Assembly (NCBI RefSeq): GCF_027789125.1 | Contig: NZ_JAQFVF010000015.1 | Location: 51,123-115,122, forward strand | Reading direction: 5' to 3' | Origin: Paenibacillus aestuarii | Lineage (GTDB): Bacteria; Bacillota; Bacilli; Paenibacillales; NBRC-103111 | Length of the DNA stretch: 64,000 nt | Shown here: one piece after another, positions 35,931-44,468 of the stretch | Numbering within the stretch: position 1 is the first letter of the stretch | Layout: every line of letters starts with the position of its first letter | Position numbers and translations under genes: made by a program | The notes under the pieces: model-generated | What the model saw: only the letters and a program-made list of their open reading frames with translations | The model's database searches: none | Told to the model about the DNA's origin: nothing

Positions 35931-36818
35931 TCAAGTGAACGGTTGGCCGATCTCCTCTTTTATCATGCATTGCAGCAATCGTACAGACGATCCAGCAGCG
36001 TAGCTCGCCTTGCGAAGTTGCAATAACCCGATCGGAATATGGGGTAAAACGAACTCAACATCGATCCTCGCGACCTCAGGAATCAATGGCGTGGACGCGA
36101 GCACGACACCGACAGCCTTCGTGTCTTGGATGAACTGCGGGATGGCCGTGATGCGGCTAACCGTATTTAGCTGCAGCGGCGACGCCTGGTACCGGGACAA
36201 ATGCTTGGAGAACTGCAGATGGTATAGGCACGTGCTCCCTCCTGCTGTCAGCGGATAGTCCAAGACGTCCTCGAAGGCAACATGGCTTCGTTGACAGAGC
36301 GGGTGGTTGCGATCCGCAATGAGCATCGTTGTTTCATGATATAAGGGCTCGAAGTAAAATGCGGTCGACTCGGATGGCTCTCCACAGATGGCAAAATCAA
36401 GCTCTTCTTGCAACAGGAGCTGCGCTAGGGCGTCGGTATTTCCCGTCAAGATCTGGTACGCCATGCGTGGCTTTTGCTGCTGCAATCTGCGGACAGAACG
36501 GGAAATGCCCCCGTCAACCACGGATTCGATCCCACCGATTCGCAAACAACCGTATTCGTCGTGTTCTAGCGCTTGCGCAAGCTCAGCGACATCGTGCCAA
36601 TGATGAATGAGGTTATCCACTTCCGTCGCGAGTACCCGTCCGGCACTCGTCAGTTGTGCATCCCATCCTCTTTTGAACAGCTGCACCCCCAGCTCCTTCT
36701 CCAATCGCTGAATCTGGTTCGTTATCGTCGATTGCGCATAATTTAATTTCTCTGCTGCCCGAGAGAATGTTCCTTCTTGAACGATGGTTTGAAAAGCGGT
36801 CAGTTCTTTTAAATCCAT
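35931..36818 (-). CDS. LysR-family transcriptional regulator
   Basis: A 295-residue LysR protein: N-terminal winged helix (LTAFQTIVQEGTFSRAAEKL, TITNQIQRLEKELGVQLF) and a substrate-binding-like effector domain. The ATG at 36818 has AAGGAG six bases upstream. It is divergent from a tautomerase and a carboxymuconolactone-decarboxylase-like gene, which it probably controls through the 108-base intergenic region. Confidence 0.92.
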   Translation of the reverse strand: MDLKELTAFQTIVQEGTFSRAAEKLNYAQSTITNQIQRLEKELGVQLFKRGWDAQLTSAGRVLATEVDNLIHHWHDVAELAQALEHDEYGCLRIGGIESVVDGGISRSVRRLQQQKPRMAYQILTGNTDALAQLLLQEELDFAICGEPSESTAFYFEPLYHETTMLIADRNHPLCQRSHVAFEDVLDYPLTAGGSTCLYHLQFSKHLSRYQASPLQLNTVSRITAIPQFIQDTKAVGVVLASTPLIPEVARIDVEFVLPHIPIGLLQLRKASYAAGSSVRLLQCMIKEEIGQPFT

Positions 36819-36926
36819 TGCCGTCTCCTTCATCGAATTATTAGATCGAGTTGATCACCTTAATCCATTATACAAATGATAAGTCTATCCGTACAATGAA
36901 GGTATCTCAATTAAGGAGTGATGAAG

Positions 36927-37328
36927 ATGCCATTTATTCGCGTCAGTTATATGGAAAAGCAATATGCATCCCACCAGCTGCCGCTAATCAGTCAAACGAT
37001 TATGGAAGCTATAATCAAACATTTTCAAGTGCCTGAAGACGATTGCTTTCAAGTGTTTCATGCCCATAAGCGTGAAGAATTCGTTTATAGCAAAAATTAT
37101 TTGAACATCGAGCGGTCTGACGGCGTGCTGTTCATTCAAATCACTTGTAAGTCGGGAAGAACGACTGAACAGAAGACCCGTTTGTACGAAACACTTGCCA
37201 CAACATTATCAAAGGCTGTTCCTATGAGACAAGAAAACGTATTCGTCGTACTCGTTGAAAACGAATTTGCCGATTGGTCGTTCGGAAACGGCGCTGCCCA
37301 AATGCTTCAAAGTACTGAGGAGGTGTAA
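36927..37328 (+). CDS. Tautomerase-family protein
   Basis: A 133-residue tautomerase-superfamily protein; the start at 36927 gives the N-terminal Met-Pro that leaves the catalytic Pro1, and AAGGAG is eight bases upstream. The segment CKSGRTTEQKTRLYETLATTL is characteristic. It is longer than 60-residue 4-OT subunits and like the fused-length YodA type. It is four bases before the CMD-like gene, one operon under the divergent LysR protein. Confidence 0.85.
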   Translation: MPFIRVSYMEKQYASHQLPLISQTIMEAIIKHFQVPEDDCFQVFHAHKREEFVYSKNYLNIERSDGVLFIQITCKSGRTTEQKTRLYETLATTLSKAVPMRQENVFVVLVENEFADWSFGNGAAQMLQSTEEV

Positions 37329-37331
37329 CAG

Positions 37332-37685
37332 ATGGCGCACCGAAATATCAAGTCCACGGCAAGGGATTCGTTCGGGGATTTCGCACCGGCATTTGTCGCG
37401 TATTCGGAGGATGTGCTGTTCGGGGACGTGTGGCGAAGAGAAGCGTTAGCTCTGCGCGATCGCAGTCTCCTTACGATTGCCGCCTTGGTAGCGGGAGGGT
37501 TAAGCGAGCAGCTCCCTTACCACTTGCGCTTAGCGGAGGAGAATGGATTAACGCCAGAGGAACTGGTGGAAGCGATTACGCATCTTGCCTTCTACACAGG
37601 CTGGCCTCGCGCCGCTTCAGCGTTATCTGTGGCTAAGGCAGCGTTGGCCAGTGAGAGGAGCCTCCGGATTCCTCTTTCTGGATAA
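37332..37685 (+). CDS. Carboxymuconolactone-decarboxylase-family protein
   Basis: A 117-residue CMD protein: DRSLLTIAALVAGGLSEQLPYHLRLAEENGLTPEELVEAITHLAFYTGWPRA is the family core (shown here in outline: the RSLLTIAAL start, the EQLPYHLRLA helix and the HLAFYTGWP end). The CxxC of AhpD is absent, so decarboxylase or ring-modifying chemistry is more likely than peroxidase activity. It is co-transcribed with the tautomerase, a combination common in aromatic or lactone metabolism. Confidence 0.87.
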   Translation: MAHRNIKSTARDSFGDFAPAFVAYSEDVLFGDVWRREALALRDRSLLTIAALVAGGLSEQLPYHLRLAEENGLTPEELVEAITHLAFYTGWPRAASALSVAKAALASERSLRIPLSG

Positions 37686-37689
37686 AAGA

Positions 37690-37729
37690 TAAAAAAAAGA
37701 GCAGCTGCCATTCGGCAAGCTGCTTCTTT
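37690..37729. terminator. Terminator between convergent genes
   Basis: AGCAGCTGCC (37700-37709) pairs with GGCAAGCTGCT (37714-37724) with one bulge; T-rich to the right, A9 to the left. Confidence 0.8.
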
Positions 37730-37732
37730 CCA

Positions 37733-39076
37733 TTATTCCGGCTGATGCACGCGAGTTGGACTCATCTCTAGTTTCCGGTTCCGGATAAAGAGCGAAGTTC
37801 CCAGCGCCACCAGTGTGCTGATAAAGCCGAAGAGAAATAGATCGTGGAACCCTGTAATTCCTGGTGTTCGATTAAGGATGGCGCCCATAATCGTGACGCC
37901 AACCGCGGTCCCGATGTTCCTGCAGAACATGAGGAACGAGGTGGAAATCCCTCTCTGATGCGCCTCAGCCAACTGCTGCACAGCGATAATCGAGACGGTC
38001 GACGTCAGGCCGAAGGCAAGACCAACGACCGTGATGCATAACGTGGCATAGCCGACCCCCGACGCCGAATGGATCAGCGCCAGCAATACGCCGGATAGCA
38101 CGAGCAGCAGATTGCCAACGAGGAGGAGCGGACGGAAGCCATAGCGCAAAACCCATTTGCCCGCAGGCACCGCCACGACCATCCAGCCCGCCGCCAGACC
38201 GAGAAGCGGAAGTCCGCTCATAAACAAGCTGGCGCCGGCAAAATTTTGCAGAAACAGCGGGATGAAGCTGCCGACGCCGAACAGAGAAAGGCACGCGACG
38301 AAGCCGTTAATATTGACCCACCGAATCGTCTGGTCGCTGAGCATACTGAGTGGCACAAGCGGCGATTGCTGTTTTCTTTCGAATACATAGAACCAGACCA
38401 GAAAAATGACACCGATCACGCCGCTTACCACTTGATTCTTCTCCAGCACAGTCACGAGCAGCAGCGCGCTTACGCCAATCGTGAACAAGATCGCTCCGAT
38501 GTAGTCGACCTTCGCCGGTTTCGGCTGGTACACCTCTTTATAAGGAAGAAGCATCAGGAAGGCCAGCAAACAAATCGGCAAGTTGACATAAAAAATCCAG
38601 CGCCAACTCAAATACTCCACAAAGAAGGCACCGAGCATCGGCGCCAGTACCGCGGCAAGTCCCCACATCGAGGTGAAGAGCGCCTGAATTTTCCCCCGGT
38701 TCTCAACCGAAAACAAATCCCCTGCGATAATCATCGGAAAAGGCATCATCACGCCCGCGCCGATCCCTTGAACCGCCCGGAAAATGACGAGCTGCACCAT
38801 AGACTGCGATAGGCCGCAGAGCAATGAGCCGACGAGGAAAAGCAAAATCCCGCAGGCAAAAACCTTTTTCCGTCCGAATAGATCTGAAACCCGCCCAGCC
38901 ACAGGCGCCAGTACCGTGTTGAAAATCATGTAAGCTGCAAACGACCAGGCGTACAAATCGAAGCGCCCTAACTCCTGCGCGACGATAGGCATTGTTGTGT
39001 TCATGATCGTGGAGTCCATCGACGCCACCAGCATGGCCAAGACGATGCTGATTAATACGAAAGTCCGACTTTTCAT
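37733..39076 (-). CDS. MFS multidrug transporter, DHA2 (EmrB/QacA) type
   Basis: A 447-residue major facilitator: the early SMDSTIMNTTMPIVAQEL, motif A GRVSDLFGRKKVF and SWRWIFYVNLPICLLAF between helices 5 and 6 are DHA2 hallmarks. It is a drug:proton antiporter with unknown substrates. The upstream region contains CTAGTTGATTAGTTAACAATAG-like repeats (39099-39120, quoted in part: TAGTTGAT, TAGTTAAC) that recall the MarR boxes at 8873-8925. Confidence 0.88.
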   Translation of the reverse strand: MKSRTFVLISIVLAMLVASMDSTIMNTTMPIVAQELGRFDLYAWSFAAYMIFNTVLAPVAGRVSDLFGRKKVFACGILLFLVGSLLCGLSQSMVQLVIFRAVQGIGAGVMMPFPMIIAGDLFSVENRGKIQALFTSMWGLAAVLAPMLGAFFVEYLSWRWIFYVNLPICLLAFLMLLPYKEVYQPKPAKVDYIGAILFTIGVSALLLVTVLEKNQVVSGVIGVIFLVWFYVFERKQQSPLVPLSMLSDQTIRWVNINGFVACLSLFGVGSFIPLFLQNFAGASLFMSGLPLLGLAAGWMVVAVPAGKWVLRYGFRPLLLVGNLLLVLSGVLLALIHSASGVGYATLCITVVGLAFGLTSTVSIIAVQQLAEAHQRGISTSFLMFCRNIGTAVGVTIMGAILNRTPGITGFHDLFLFGFISTLVALGTSLFIRNRKLEMSPTRVHQPE

Positions 39077-39378
39077 GTACGTTGCTCTCCGATCATTCCT
39101 AGTTGATTAGTTAACAATAGGCCGATCTCATCGATCATAGTAAGCCCTCTTTTCTGTCCATAAAATGATGAATTATCCAACGTCCATCATATCAGTATCT
39201 AAAAGCTCTCCGCAAGTGGGTTAACCGTTCAACCTATGCCATCTGTCCCTGATAAATTGTCTAAAACTGTATCTTTTGTATAGGACACATTCCGTCTACA
39301 ATGATTATGTCACATCTACCTTCTATCTACATAAGCATAATCGCCAAATTCTCATCCACATCTCAAGGGAGCGTTTGT
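39077..39378. other. Divergent intergenic region of two MFS genes
   Basis: This 302-base stretch holds no coding frame I can support. It should contain the promoters of both transporter genes. I see TAGTTGAT and TAGTTAAC repeats at 39099-39115 and TACAAT at about 39296-39301 without a clear -35. Confidence 0.5.
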
Positions 39379-40617
39379 ATGTTCAAATCCATAACCGCGA
39401 TGACGCCTGACATCAGGCACCTTGTTCTGCTCATTTTTATGTACCATACCGGAGCTTCCTTCATTTGGCCTGTCTACATGCCCTATATGAACCAAGAACT
39501 CGGCATTTCGCTGGCGACCGGAGGCACGCTGCTTTCTATTCATTTTGCCATGCAGTTTGCCGGGAACTTGGTCGGCGGCATCCTGTTTGACAGATGGAAA
39601 GCAAAAACGACAATCGTTCTTTCCTCCGCCGTTCCACTCGTCTGTTCGGTCGCGATCGGGATTGGCGGCAATTTCACGGTTTTTATTGCCTGTTTCCTGC
39701 CGCTCGGATTTTTCAGCGGATTTTTCTATGCGGTCACGAACGCGTGGGCTACGCGCCTGCGCCCGACCGGCGGCCGGTCGAACAGCAACTTGGTTTACGT
39801 TGTTTTAAACGTAGCCGGAGCGGTCGGAACCGCCTTGGGCGGTACGGCCTACGCCATCTCGCACGCTCTCGCCTACTGGTGCAACGTGCTGTGCTGTGCC
39901 GCATTTCTAGGTTTATTTTTCATCTATTTCCGCAAACACCACTTGTCCTGCACCGCAGCTAAGAAGGACGATTCGGCCTCTGCACGCCAAACGGCTGGTA
40001 TCCCGTCACAGCTAAAATGGATCGCCCTCGGAACTCTTAGTCTCGGCGTCATGGTCACCTGGTTCATGTATATGCAATGGCTGACCGTCGTCCCGACTCT
40101 TTTGCAGAACATCCAACTGCCCTCCTATTCCTACAACCTGCTATGGACGATCAACGCGATCATTGTCGTACTGGCCCAGCCGCTTATCTCTTGGGCAATC
40201 CGCAAATGCCGATTGTCGCTGAAATCGCAGCTGCTTTGGGGCGGCCTTATCTTCGTCGGCTCTTCTCTGGTAATGGCCCAGGCCGGCGGATATGCAGGGT
40301 TTGTCGTGGCCATGGTCATCATGACGGTCGCCGAAATGCTCGTCTGGCCGAGCGTACCTGCGCTTGCCGCCGATTATGCCGAGCCGGGACAGGAAGGCAC
40401 TGTGCAAGGGGTGGTTGCGGGCGGACCAACCTTCGGACGCGTGCTGGGGCCTGTCGTGGGAGGCATGCTATTCGAACGTACCGGCGCTTCTGCGGCCCTG
40501 TATGCCTCGACCCTTTTTGCCGCATTAGGGGTCTTATGCTTTCTTCTATTCATATTTCTTGCCAAAAAAACAAAAACTTCTCTATCCCCGGCGTCACGCC
40601 TGCAAATAGAGAAGTAA
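39379..40617 (+). CDS. MFS transporter
   Basis: A 412-residue, twelve-helix major facilitator. GGILFDRWKAKTTIVL is its motif A and MLVWPSVPALAADYAEPGQEG lies near helix 10, as in MDR-type MFS proteins of Firmicutes. The ATG at 39379 has AAGGGAG seven bases upstream; 26 open codons upstream do not. Its last codons also form the terminator stem of the convergent EamA gene. Substrate unknown. Confidence 0.85.
   Translation: MFKSITAMTPDIRHLVLLIFMYHTGASFIWPVYMPYMNQELGISLATGGTLLSIHFAMQFAGNLVGGILFDRWKAKTTIVLSSAVPLVCSVAIGIGGNFTVFIACFLPLGFFSGFFYAVTNAWATRLRPTGGRSNSNLVYVVLNVAGAVGTALGGTAYAISHALAYWCNVLCCAAFLGLFFIYFRKHHLSCTAAKKDDSASARQTAGIPSQLKWIALGTLSLGVMVTWFMYMQWLTVVPTLLQNIQLPSYSYNLLWTINAIIVVLAQPLISWAIRKCRLSLKSQLLWGGLIFVGSSLVMAQAGGYAGFVVAMVIMTVAEMLVWPSVPALAADYAEPGQEGTVQGVVAGGPTFGRVLGPVVGGMLFERTGASAALYASTLFAALGVLCFLLFIFLAKKTKTSLSPASRLQIEK
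40564..40616 (-). terminator. Terminator of the EamA gene, inside the MFS coding end
   Basis: AACTTCTCTAT (40575-40585) pairs with ATAGAGAAGT (40606-40615), with an inner GGCGT/ACGCC stem; on the minus strand it is followed by TTTTTGTTTTTTT. It is embedded in the last 15 codons of the convergent MFS gene. Confidence 0.7.
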
Positions 40618-40662
40618 GCTGAGGCGCAATGTGCGACAATGATGCACGCTGCGCCTTACCTG

Positions 40663-41559
40663 TTATGCGGTAGCTGTCGCCGCTGCTTTATCCACGCTTC
40701 GACGCCGAATTGGAAAGTTCATGATCAAAAATCCGGCAATAAACACGAGGGTCCCGCCAAGTACATACCAGGTTATTGGCTCGTGATAGAACAAGTAAGA
40801 CCAAACAATCGAAAACAATACCGAGCAGTTACCAACGATCGCAACAACCACGAACGATACCCGCCTCATCGCCTCTGCGAACCAGAAGAAGCTAAGTCCT
40901 GTAATGACCCCAAGCAGAATGAGTGCAGCCCAAGCCCACACCGAGACGGTACCGCTAAACCCTTGCGACTGAAAGGGAATTGGCAGTGAGACGAGCATTG
41001 TACTCCATAAAAATACAGAGAAATTCATGTTGCCCGAATCCATCGTCCGCGCCAGCGACCGCTGGCTTAGCACATGTACAGCCGCACCGATTCCCGCCAG
41101 GGTGAATAAAAGCGTCGTCAGTCCGCTTCCCTGCATCAAGGTGTGAAGAGATACTCCATTCCATCCGATGACAATCACACCGATCATGCAAAGCGATGCG
41201 GCGAACCATCCTCGCAGGGTCACCTTTTCCTTGAAAAGATATGCACTGGCAAGCAGCAATGTGACCGTCTGTATCGGTTGAACAAGAATGTTGCCGTATG
41301 AATAACCGATGGTAATCGCGATATTCTCAAAAATGTAATTGACAGATTTGCCAACGGCGCCAATCCAGATCCATTTCAGCCCCGATCGCAGCTGCACGCG
41401 ACCATCCTTGATCAGCAGGAAAATACCGAGGAAAACGACGCCAAAGAAAAACCTAGAGAACGTAATGATCGAGCTATCCACCATCGTCGATGCGGTCTTC
41501 ACGAGAACGCCAACAAAGCTCCAAGCGATAGTTGCAAGAACTAGCAATAAGTAACCCAA
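40663..41559 (-). CDS. EamA/DMT-family transporter
   Basis: A 298-residue protein with ten membrane helices in two EamA repeats (first repeat starting LVLATIAWSFVGVLVKTA, second about residue 150). These proteins export metabolites, amino acids or drugs. It is a single gene. The basic tail (NFPIRRRSVDK) is cytosolic by the positive-inside rule. Confidence 0.88.
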   Translation of the reverse strand: MGYLLLVLATIAWSFVGVLVKTASTMVDSSIITFSRFFFGVVFLGIFLLIKDGRVQLRSGLKWIWIGAVGKSVNYIFENIAITIGYSYGNILVQPIQTVTLLLASAYLFKEKVTLRGWFAASLCMIGVIVIGWNGVSLHTLMQGSGLTTLLFTLAGIGAAVHVLSQRSLARTMDSGNMNFSVFLWSTMLVSLPIPFQSQGFSGTVSVWAWAALILLGVITGLSFFWFAEAMRRVSFVVVAIVGNCSVLFSIVWSYLFYHEPITWYVLGGTLVFIAGFLIMNFPIRRRSVDKAAATATA

Positions 41560-41630
41560 GATATGACCCTTCTTTTTGTGTTTTTATTCTCTCATTCTAT
41601 CACAATTCGTTGCTTCTCTGACATCCTTAG

Positions 41631-42728
41631 TTACACTTCCGGATCCGGCATTCCGGCGACGTGCCGTTCGTATAAGTGTGCACTCCAGCCTTCGCCATCG
41701 TAGCGACCGCGTAACGCAAACCCCTCACGGACATAATATCGATTGAGTGCCGCATTTTCCGCCATACAATCCAATCGAAGCCAAGATTTGCCCTGGTTCT
41801 TGACATAGTCTTCGGCCCAATTGATCAGCCGCGCGCCGATTCCCATGTTCGGATGGGCTCGGGAGACTGCCAGCCGATGCACATAGCCAGCATTTTCATG
41901 GAACTGATCGCCCCAAATCACTCGATCCTCCCATTGTACGGAAAAGCAGCCGACAACCACTTCACCCATCTGCGCCACAAAAACCTCATAGCGCTCGATC
42001 ACTTCGGACACATACGCGTACGTAAACCGCTCCTCACGCCACTGGTCTACTCCCTTCGTCCGCTGAATCCACTGCGCTGCGCCAACCAAAAGCCCGCGTA
42101 TCGTTTCCGCATCCGCCAGCACGGCTCTGCGAATGTCCAGCTTCGCCCGCCAGCCGTACTCTAACCGCGAAGCGGTTTCTATCGCCCGCGATTCGCCGCA
42201 CAGCCTCGCCACGACATGCAAAGCCGCGTCAAAGCCTGTCGTGACACCGCCGGACATAACGATGCGGCCGTTATCGATATAACGCACATCATCGACAACT
42301 GTTGTCCTTGGTGAAACCATGTTTCGCAAAAGATCATACGCTAGCCGATTCGTCGTCACTCGCATGCCGTCCAGTAAACCGGCTTTCGCCAGCAGAAGCG
42401 CGCCGGTACATACCGAGAGCACAATGGCAGCGCCGGCTGCCGTATCGCGAATCCAGGCGATCAGACGCGGGTTAGCGATTTCGGTGCGAGACCCCAGGCC
42501 TCCAGGCACAATGAGAATGTCCGGCGCAGGGCAAGTATCAAAGCTAAATTTCGGCGTAATCGTGATGCCGCTAACCGTCGTTAGAGGAGCTTCATTTTCA
42601 GCTACTGTAAACACATGAAAATCCCTGCCTAAGTAGCCAGCTACGCCAAACACATCATGCGGCCCTGCCACATCCAACGTATCTACCTGTTCATACAGCA
42701 CAACTGCAACCTGCCTTGCCTTCGTCAT
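41631..42728 (-). CDS. DJ-1/PfpI-GNAT two-domain fusion protein
   Basis: The 365-residue protein joins a DJ-1/PfpI domain (residues about 5-190; nucleophile Cys107 in SVCTGALLLA, Asp in TLDVAGPHDVFG, as in isonitrile-hydratase-like members) to a GNAT acetyltransferase (about 197-355; acetyl-CoA loop in HPNMGIGARL, then ENAALNRYYVREGF). Both domains look complete. The ATG at 42728 has AGGAG nine bases upstream. The leader RNA has a ZTP-riboswitch-like fold followed by a terminator, so expression is probably tied to ZTP/folate state. The function is unknown. Confidence 0.85.
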   Translation of the reverse strand: MTKARQVAVVLYEQVDTLDVAGPHDVFGVAGYLGRDFHVFTVAENEAPLTTVSGITITPKFSFDTCPAPDILIVPGGLGSRTEIANPRLIAWIRDTAAGAAIVLSVCTGALLLAKAGLLDGMRVTTNRLAYDLLRNMVSPRTTVVDDVRYIDNGRIVMSGGVTTGFDAALHVVARLCGESRAIETASRLEYGWRAKLDIRRAVLADAETIRGLLVGAAQWIQRTKGVDQWREERFTYAYVSEVIERYEVFVAQMGEVVVGCFSVQWEDRVIWGDQFHENAGYVHRLAVSRAHPNMGIGARLINWAEDYVKNQGKSWLRLDCMAENAALNRYYVREGFALRGRYDGEGWSAHLYERHVAGMPDPEV

Positions 42729-42745
42729 CGACATCATCTCCTAAC

Positions 42746-42784
42746 AAATAAAAAGAGCATAAGACCCATCGGATCAAACGCTCT
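42746..42784 (-). terminator. Riboswitch expression-platform terminator
   Basis: AGAGC (minus strand, 42780-42784) pairs with GCTCT (42754-42758), enclosing a second stem (GATCC/GGGTC), followed by TTTTTATTTG. It lies between the aptamer and the ribosome site of the DJ-1/GNAT gene. Confidence 0.8.
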
Positions 42785-42857
42785 GCCCAGGCGATCGGCT
42801 GTATGTCATATGCGCTCCCCCGTAGTCCTCTACGTTTCGCCAGTTACGCATACCAGA
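42785..42857 (-). ncRNA. ZTP (pfl-motif) riboswitch aptamer
   Basis: On the minus strand the leader reads TATGCGTAACTGGCG, then a GTAG/CTAC hairpin, GGGGGAGCGCATA, and after a short linker CCGATCGCCTGGGCAG. The outer TATGCG/CGCATA stem, the ACTGGCG and GGGGAGC segments and the 3' CGCCTGGGCA are the conserved features of the pfl/ZTP riboswitch as I know it. ZTP binding normally prevents terminator formation and turns the gene on. A promoter lies upstream (42868-42896). Confidence 0.82.
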
Positions 42858-42867
42858 AATTTCCTTT

Positions 42868-42896
42868 ATTATACATAGAAAAGCTGGAGCCGTCTA
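42868..42896 (-). promoter_or_regulatory. Promoter of the riboswitch-DJ-1/GNAT transcript
   Basis: On the minus strand TAGACG (42891-42896) and TATAAT (42868-42873) are separated by exactly 17 bases, about 10 bases before the aptamer. Confidence 0.75.
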
Positions 42897-42993
42897 GAGA
42901 ATCCGACTAAAATAGCTGTCATATTCAGATAGTAGCTGTACATATTTTGGGATATATTCAATCGATTCGCAAGCCGGCATGGGAGGTTGAAAA

Positions 42994-44340
42994 ATGTACG
43001 AGAATAATGACAATCGTCCTAACAAACGCTCCGGAGATATTCCAGCAACTTGGCATTCACAAACGGTGGGCGAACGAGGACCTGTTCTGGAACAGGACAG
43101 CGTACTGCATGAAAAGCTGGAAACGTTCATTCATGAGAAATTGTTAGAAAGGCCTGTTCATACCAAAGGATATGGCGCATTCGGTTACTTTCAAACCGTA
43201 CATGCCATGACACCTTATACACAGCTATGTTTTCTGCAAAATCCAGGTCAACAGACCCCCGTAACCGTCAGATTCTCTTTAGCCGTCAGCAACAAAGGCA
43301 CTCCGGATACGGCTCGGAACGTGCACGGCTTCGCCACCAAATTTTACACCGAGCAAGGTGTATTCGATCTCGTTTTTAACCATAACCCCGTATTCGCCGT
43401 CCGTGACGCCATCCGTTTTCCCGAGTTTATCCACGCCTTACTGCCATCACCCGTCAACAACCTCATGGACCCAGATCGATTCTGGAGCTTCGTTGCCCGA
43501 ACGCCGGAATCCACCCACTTTCTGCTCAGGCTATACTCTGACGCCGGCACAGTCAAAAGTCTGCGTCACATGCCAGGCCACAGCGTCAATACCTATGTCT
43601 GGAAAAATGCGCAAGGAGTCCGCACGTACGTGAAATATCACTGGATCCCTTTTGCGGGTGTGCAATATATAGATCGGCAAGAAGCAGCCCGGATCGCTTG
43701 CGAGAATCCCGATTATAACGGCAAAGATTTGTTTGATGCCCTGAACGCAGGCAAACCGTTTGAATACGGTCTTTATGTGCAGCTCATGAACCCCCAAGAC
43801 GAATCCTTTCTCCCTTATGATCCTTTAGATAGTACGAAGGTATGGGATGAGCGGCAATATCCGTTGCTCCCGGTTGGGAGATTAGTCTTAAATCGCAATC
43901 CGGACAATTATCAAGAGCAGGTGGAAAAGTTGGCTTTCTCCCCTGCCAATCTGCTGGAAGGTGCAGAGCTGTCGGACGATAAGATATTGCAGGGGCGGGC
44001 CAATATTTATTGGGATTCACAGCGACGGCGGCTAGGTCCGGAATTCCGCAAAATTCCGATTAATCATCAGCAGAATTGGACGCCTGATTCGCTGGTAACC
44101 AGCGGGAACGGCAGATTCGTAGAAGGACGCCTCCAGCGGTCGGAGATCCCAAAGCAGGACGACTTCGCGCAAGCCGGGCAGTTTTATCGGGCGCTTACCC
44201 CGTTAGAGCAAGAGCATTTAGTCGAAAACCTGGCTGCCGATCTTGTCGGCGTAGCCCGCGAAACGCAAAACATCGTGCTTAGCTACCTTTCTCAGGCGTC
44301 TTCTGAGCTAGGTGAACGTGTCGCAAGACAAATTCAATGA
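42994..44340 (+). CDS. Haem catalase
   Basis: A 448-residue monofunctional catalase. The distal His lies in RPVHTKGYGAFGYF, the distal Asn in FNHNPVFAVRDAIRFPEFIHA, and the haem-ligand Tyr in GRANIYWDSQRRRLGPEF. Two regions are unusual: most catalases have GRLFSYPDT around the ligand Tyr, where this one has GRANIYWDS. GGAGG seven bases upstream fixes the ATG. It detoxifies hydrogen peroxide in the cytoplasm, or in spores. A strong terminator follows. Confidence 0.9.
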   Translation: MYENNDNRPNKRSGDIPATWHSQTVGERGPVLEQDSVLHEKLETFIHEKLLERPVHTKGYGAFGYFQTVHAMTPYTQLCFLQNPGQQTPVTVRFSLAVSNKGTPDTARNVHGFATKFYTEQGVFDLVFNHNPVFAVRDAIRFPEFIHALLPSPVNNLMDPDRFWSFVARTPESTHFLLRLYSDAGTVKSLRHMPGHSVNTYVWKNAQGVRTYVKYHWIPFAGVQYIDRQEAARIACENPDYNGKDLFDALNAGKPFEYGLYVQLMNPQDESFLPYDPLDSTKVWDERQYPLLPVGRLVLNRNPDNYQEQVEKLAFSPANLLEGAELSDDKILQGRANIYWDSQRRRLGPEFRKIPINHQQNWTPDSLVTSGNGRFVEGRLQRSEIPKQDDFAQAGQFYRALTPLEQEHLVENLAADLVGVARETQNIVLSYLSQASSELGERVARQIQ

Positions 44341-44354
44341 CCCATTCAACAAAT

Positions 44355-44396
44355 CAAAAGTGGAAGAGAATCGATAGATTCTCCTCCACTCTTTTC
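44355..44396 (+). terminator. Terminator after the catalase gene
   Basis: AGTGGAAGAGAAT (44359-44371) pairs with ATTCTCCTCCACT (44378-44390), followed by CTTTTC. Confidence 0.85.
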
Positions 44397-44415
44397 GCTG
44401 TAATACCCCGCTAAC

Positions 44416-44445
44416 AAATAAAAAATCCCCAGTTTACGGGGATCT
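44416..44445 (-). terminator. Terminator after the 53-residue gene
   Basis: ATCCCC (44425-44430) pairs with GGGGAT (44438-44443), followed on the minus strand by TTTTTTATTT. Confidence 0.8.
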
Positions 44446-44468
44446 GTATGCGTTCAGGCATGTATTCA

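Noticed and set aside
40618..40660. AGGCGCA/TGCGCCT hairpin after the MFS gene as its terminator
   Set aside because: No T-run follows on the plus strand; evidence is too weak to list.
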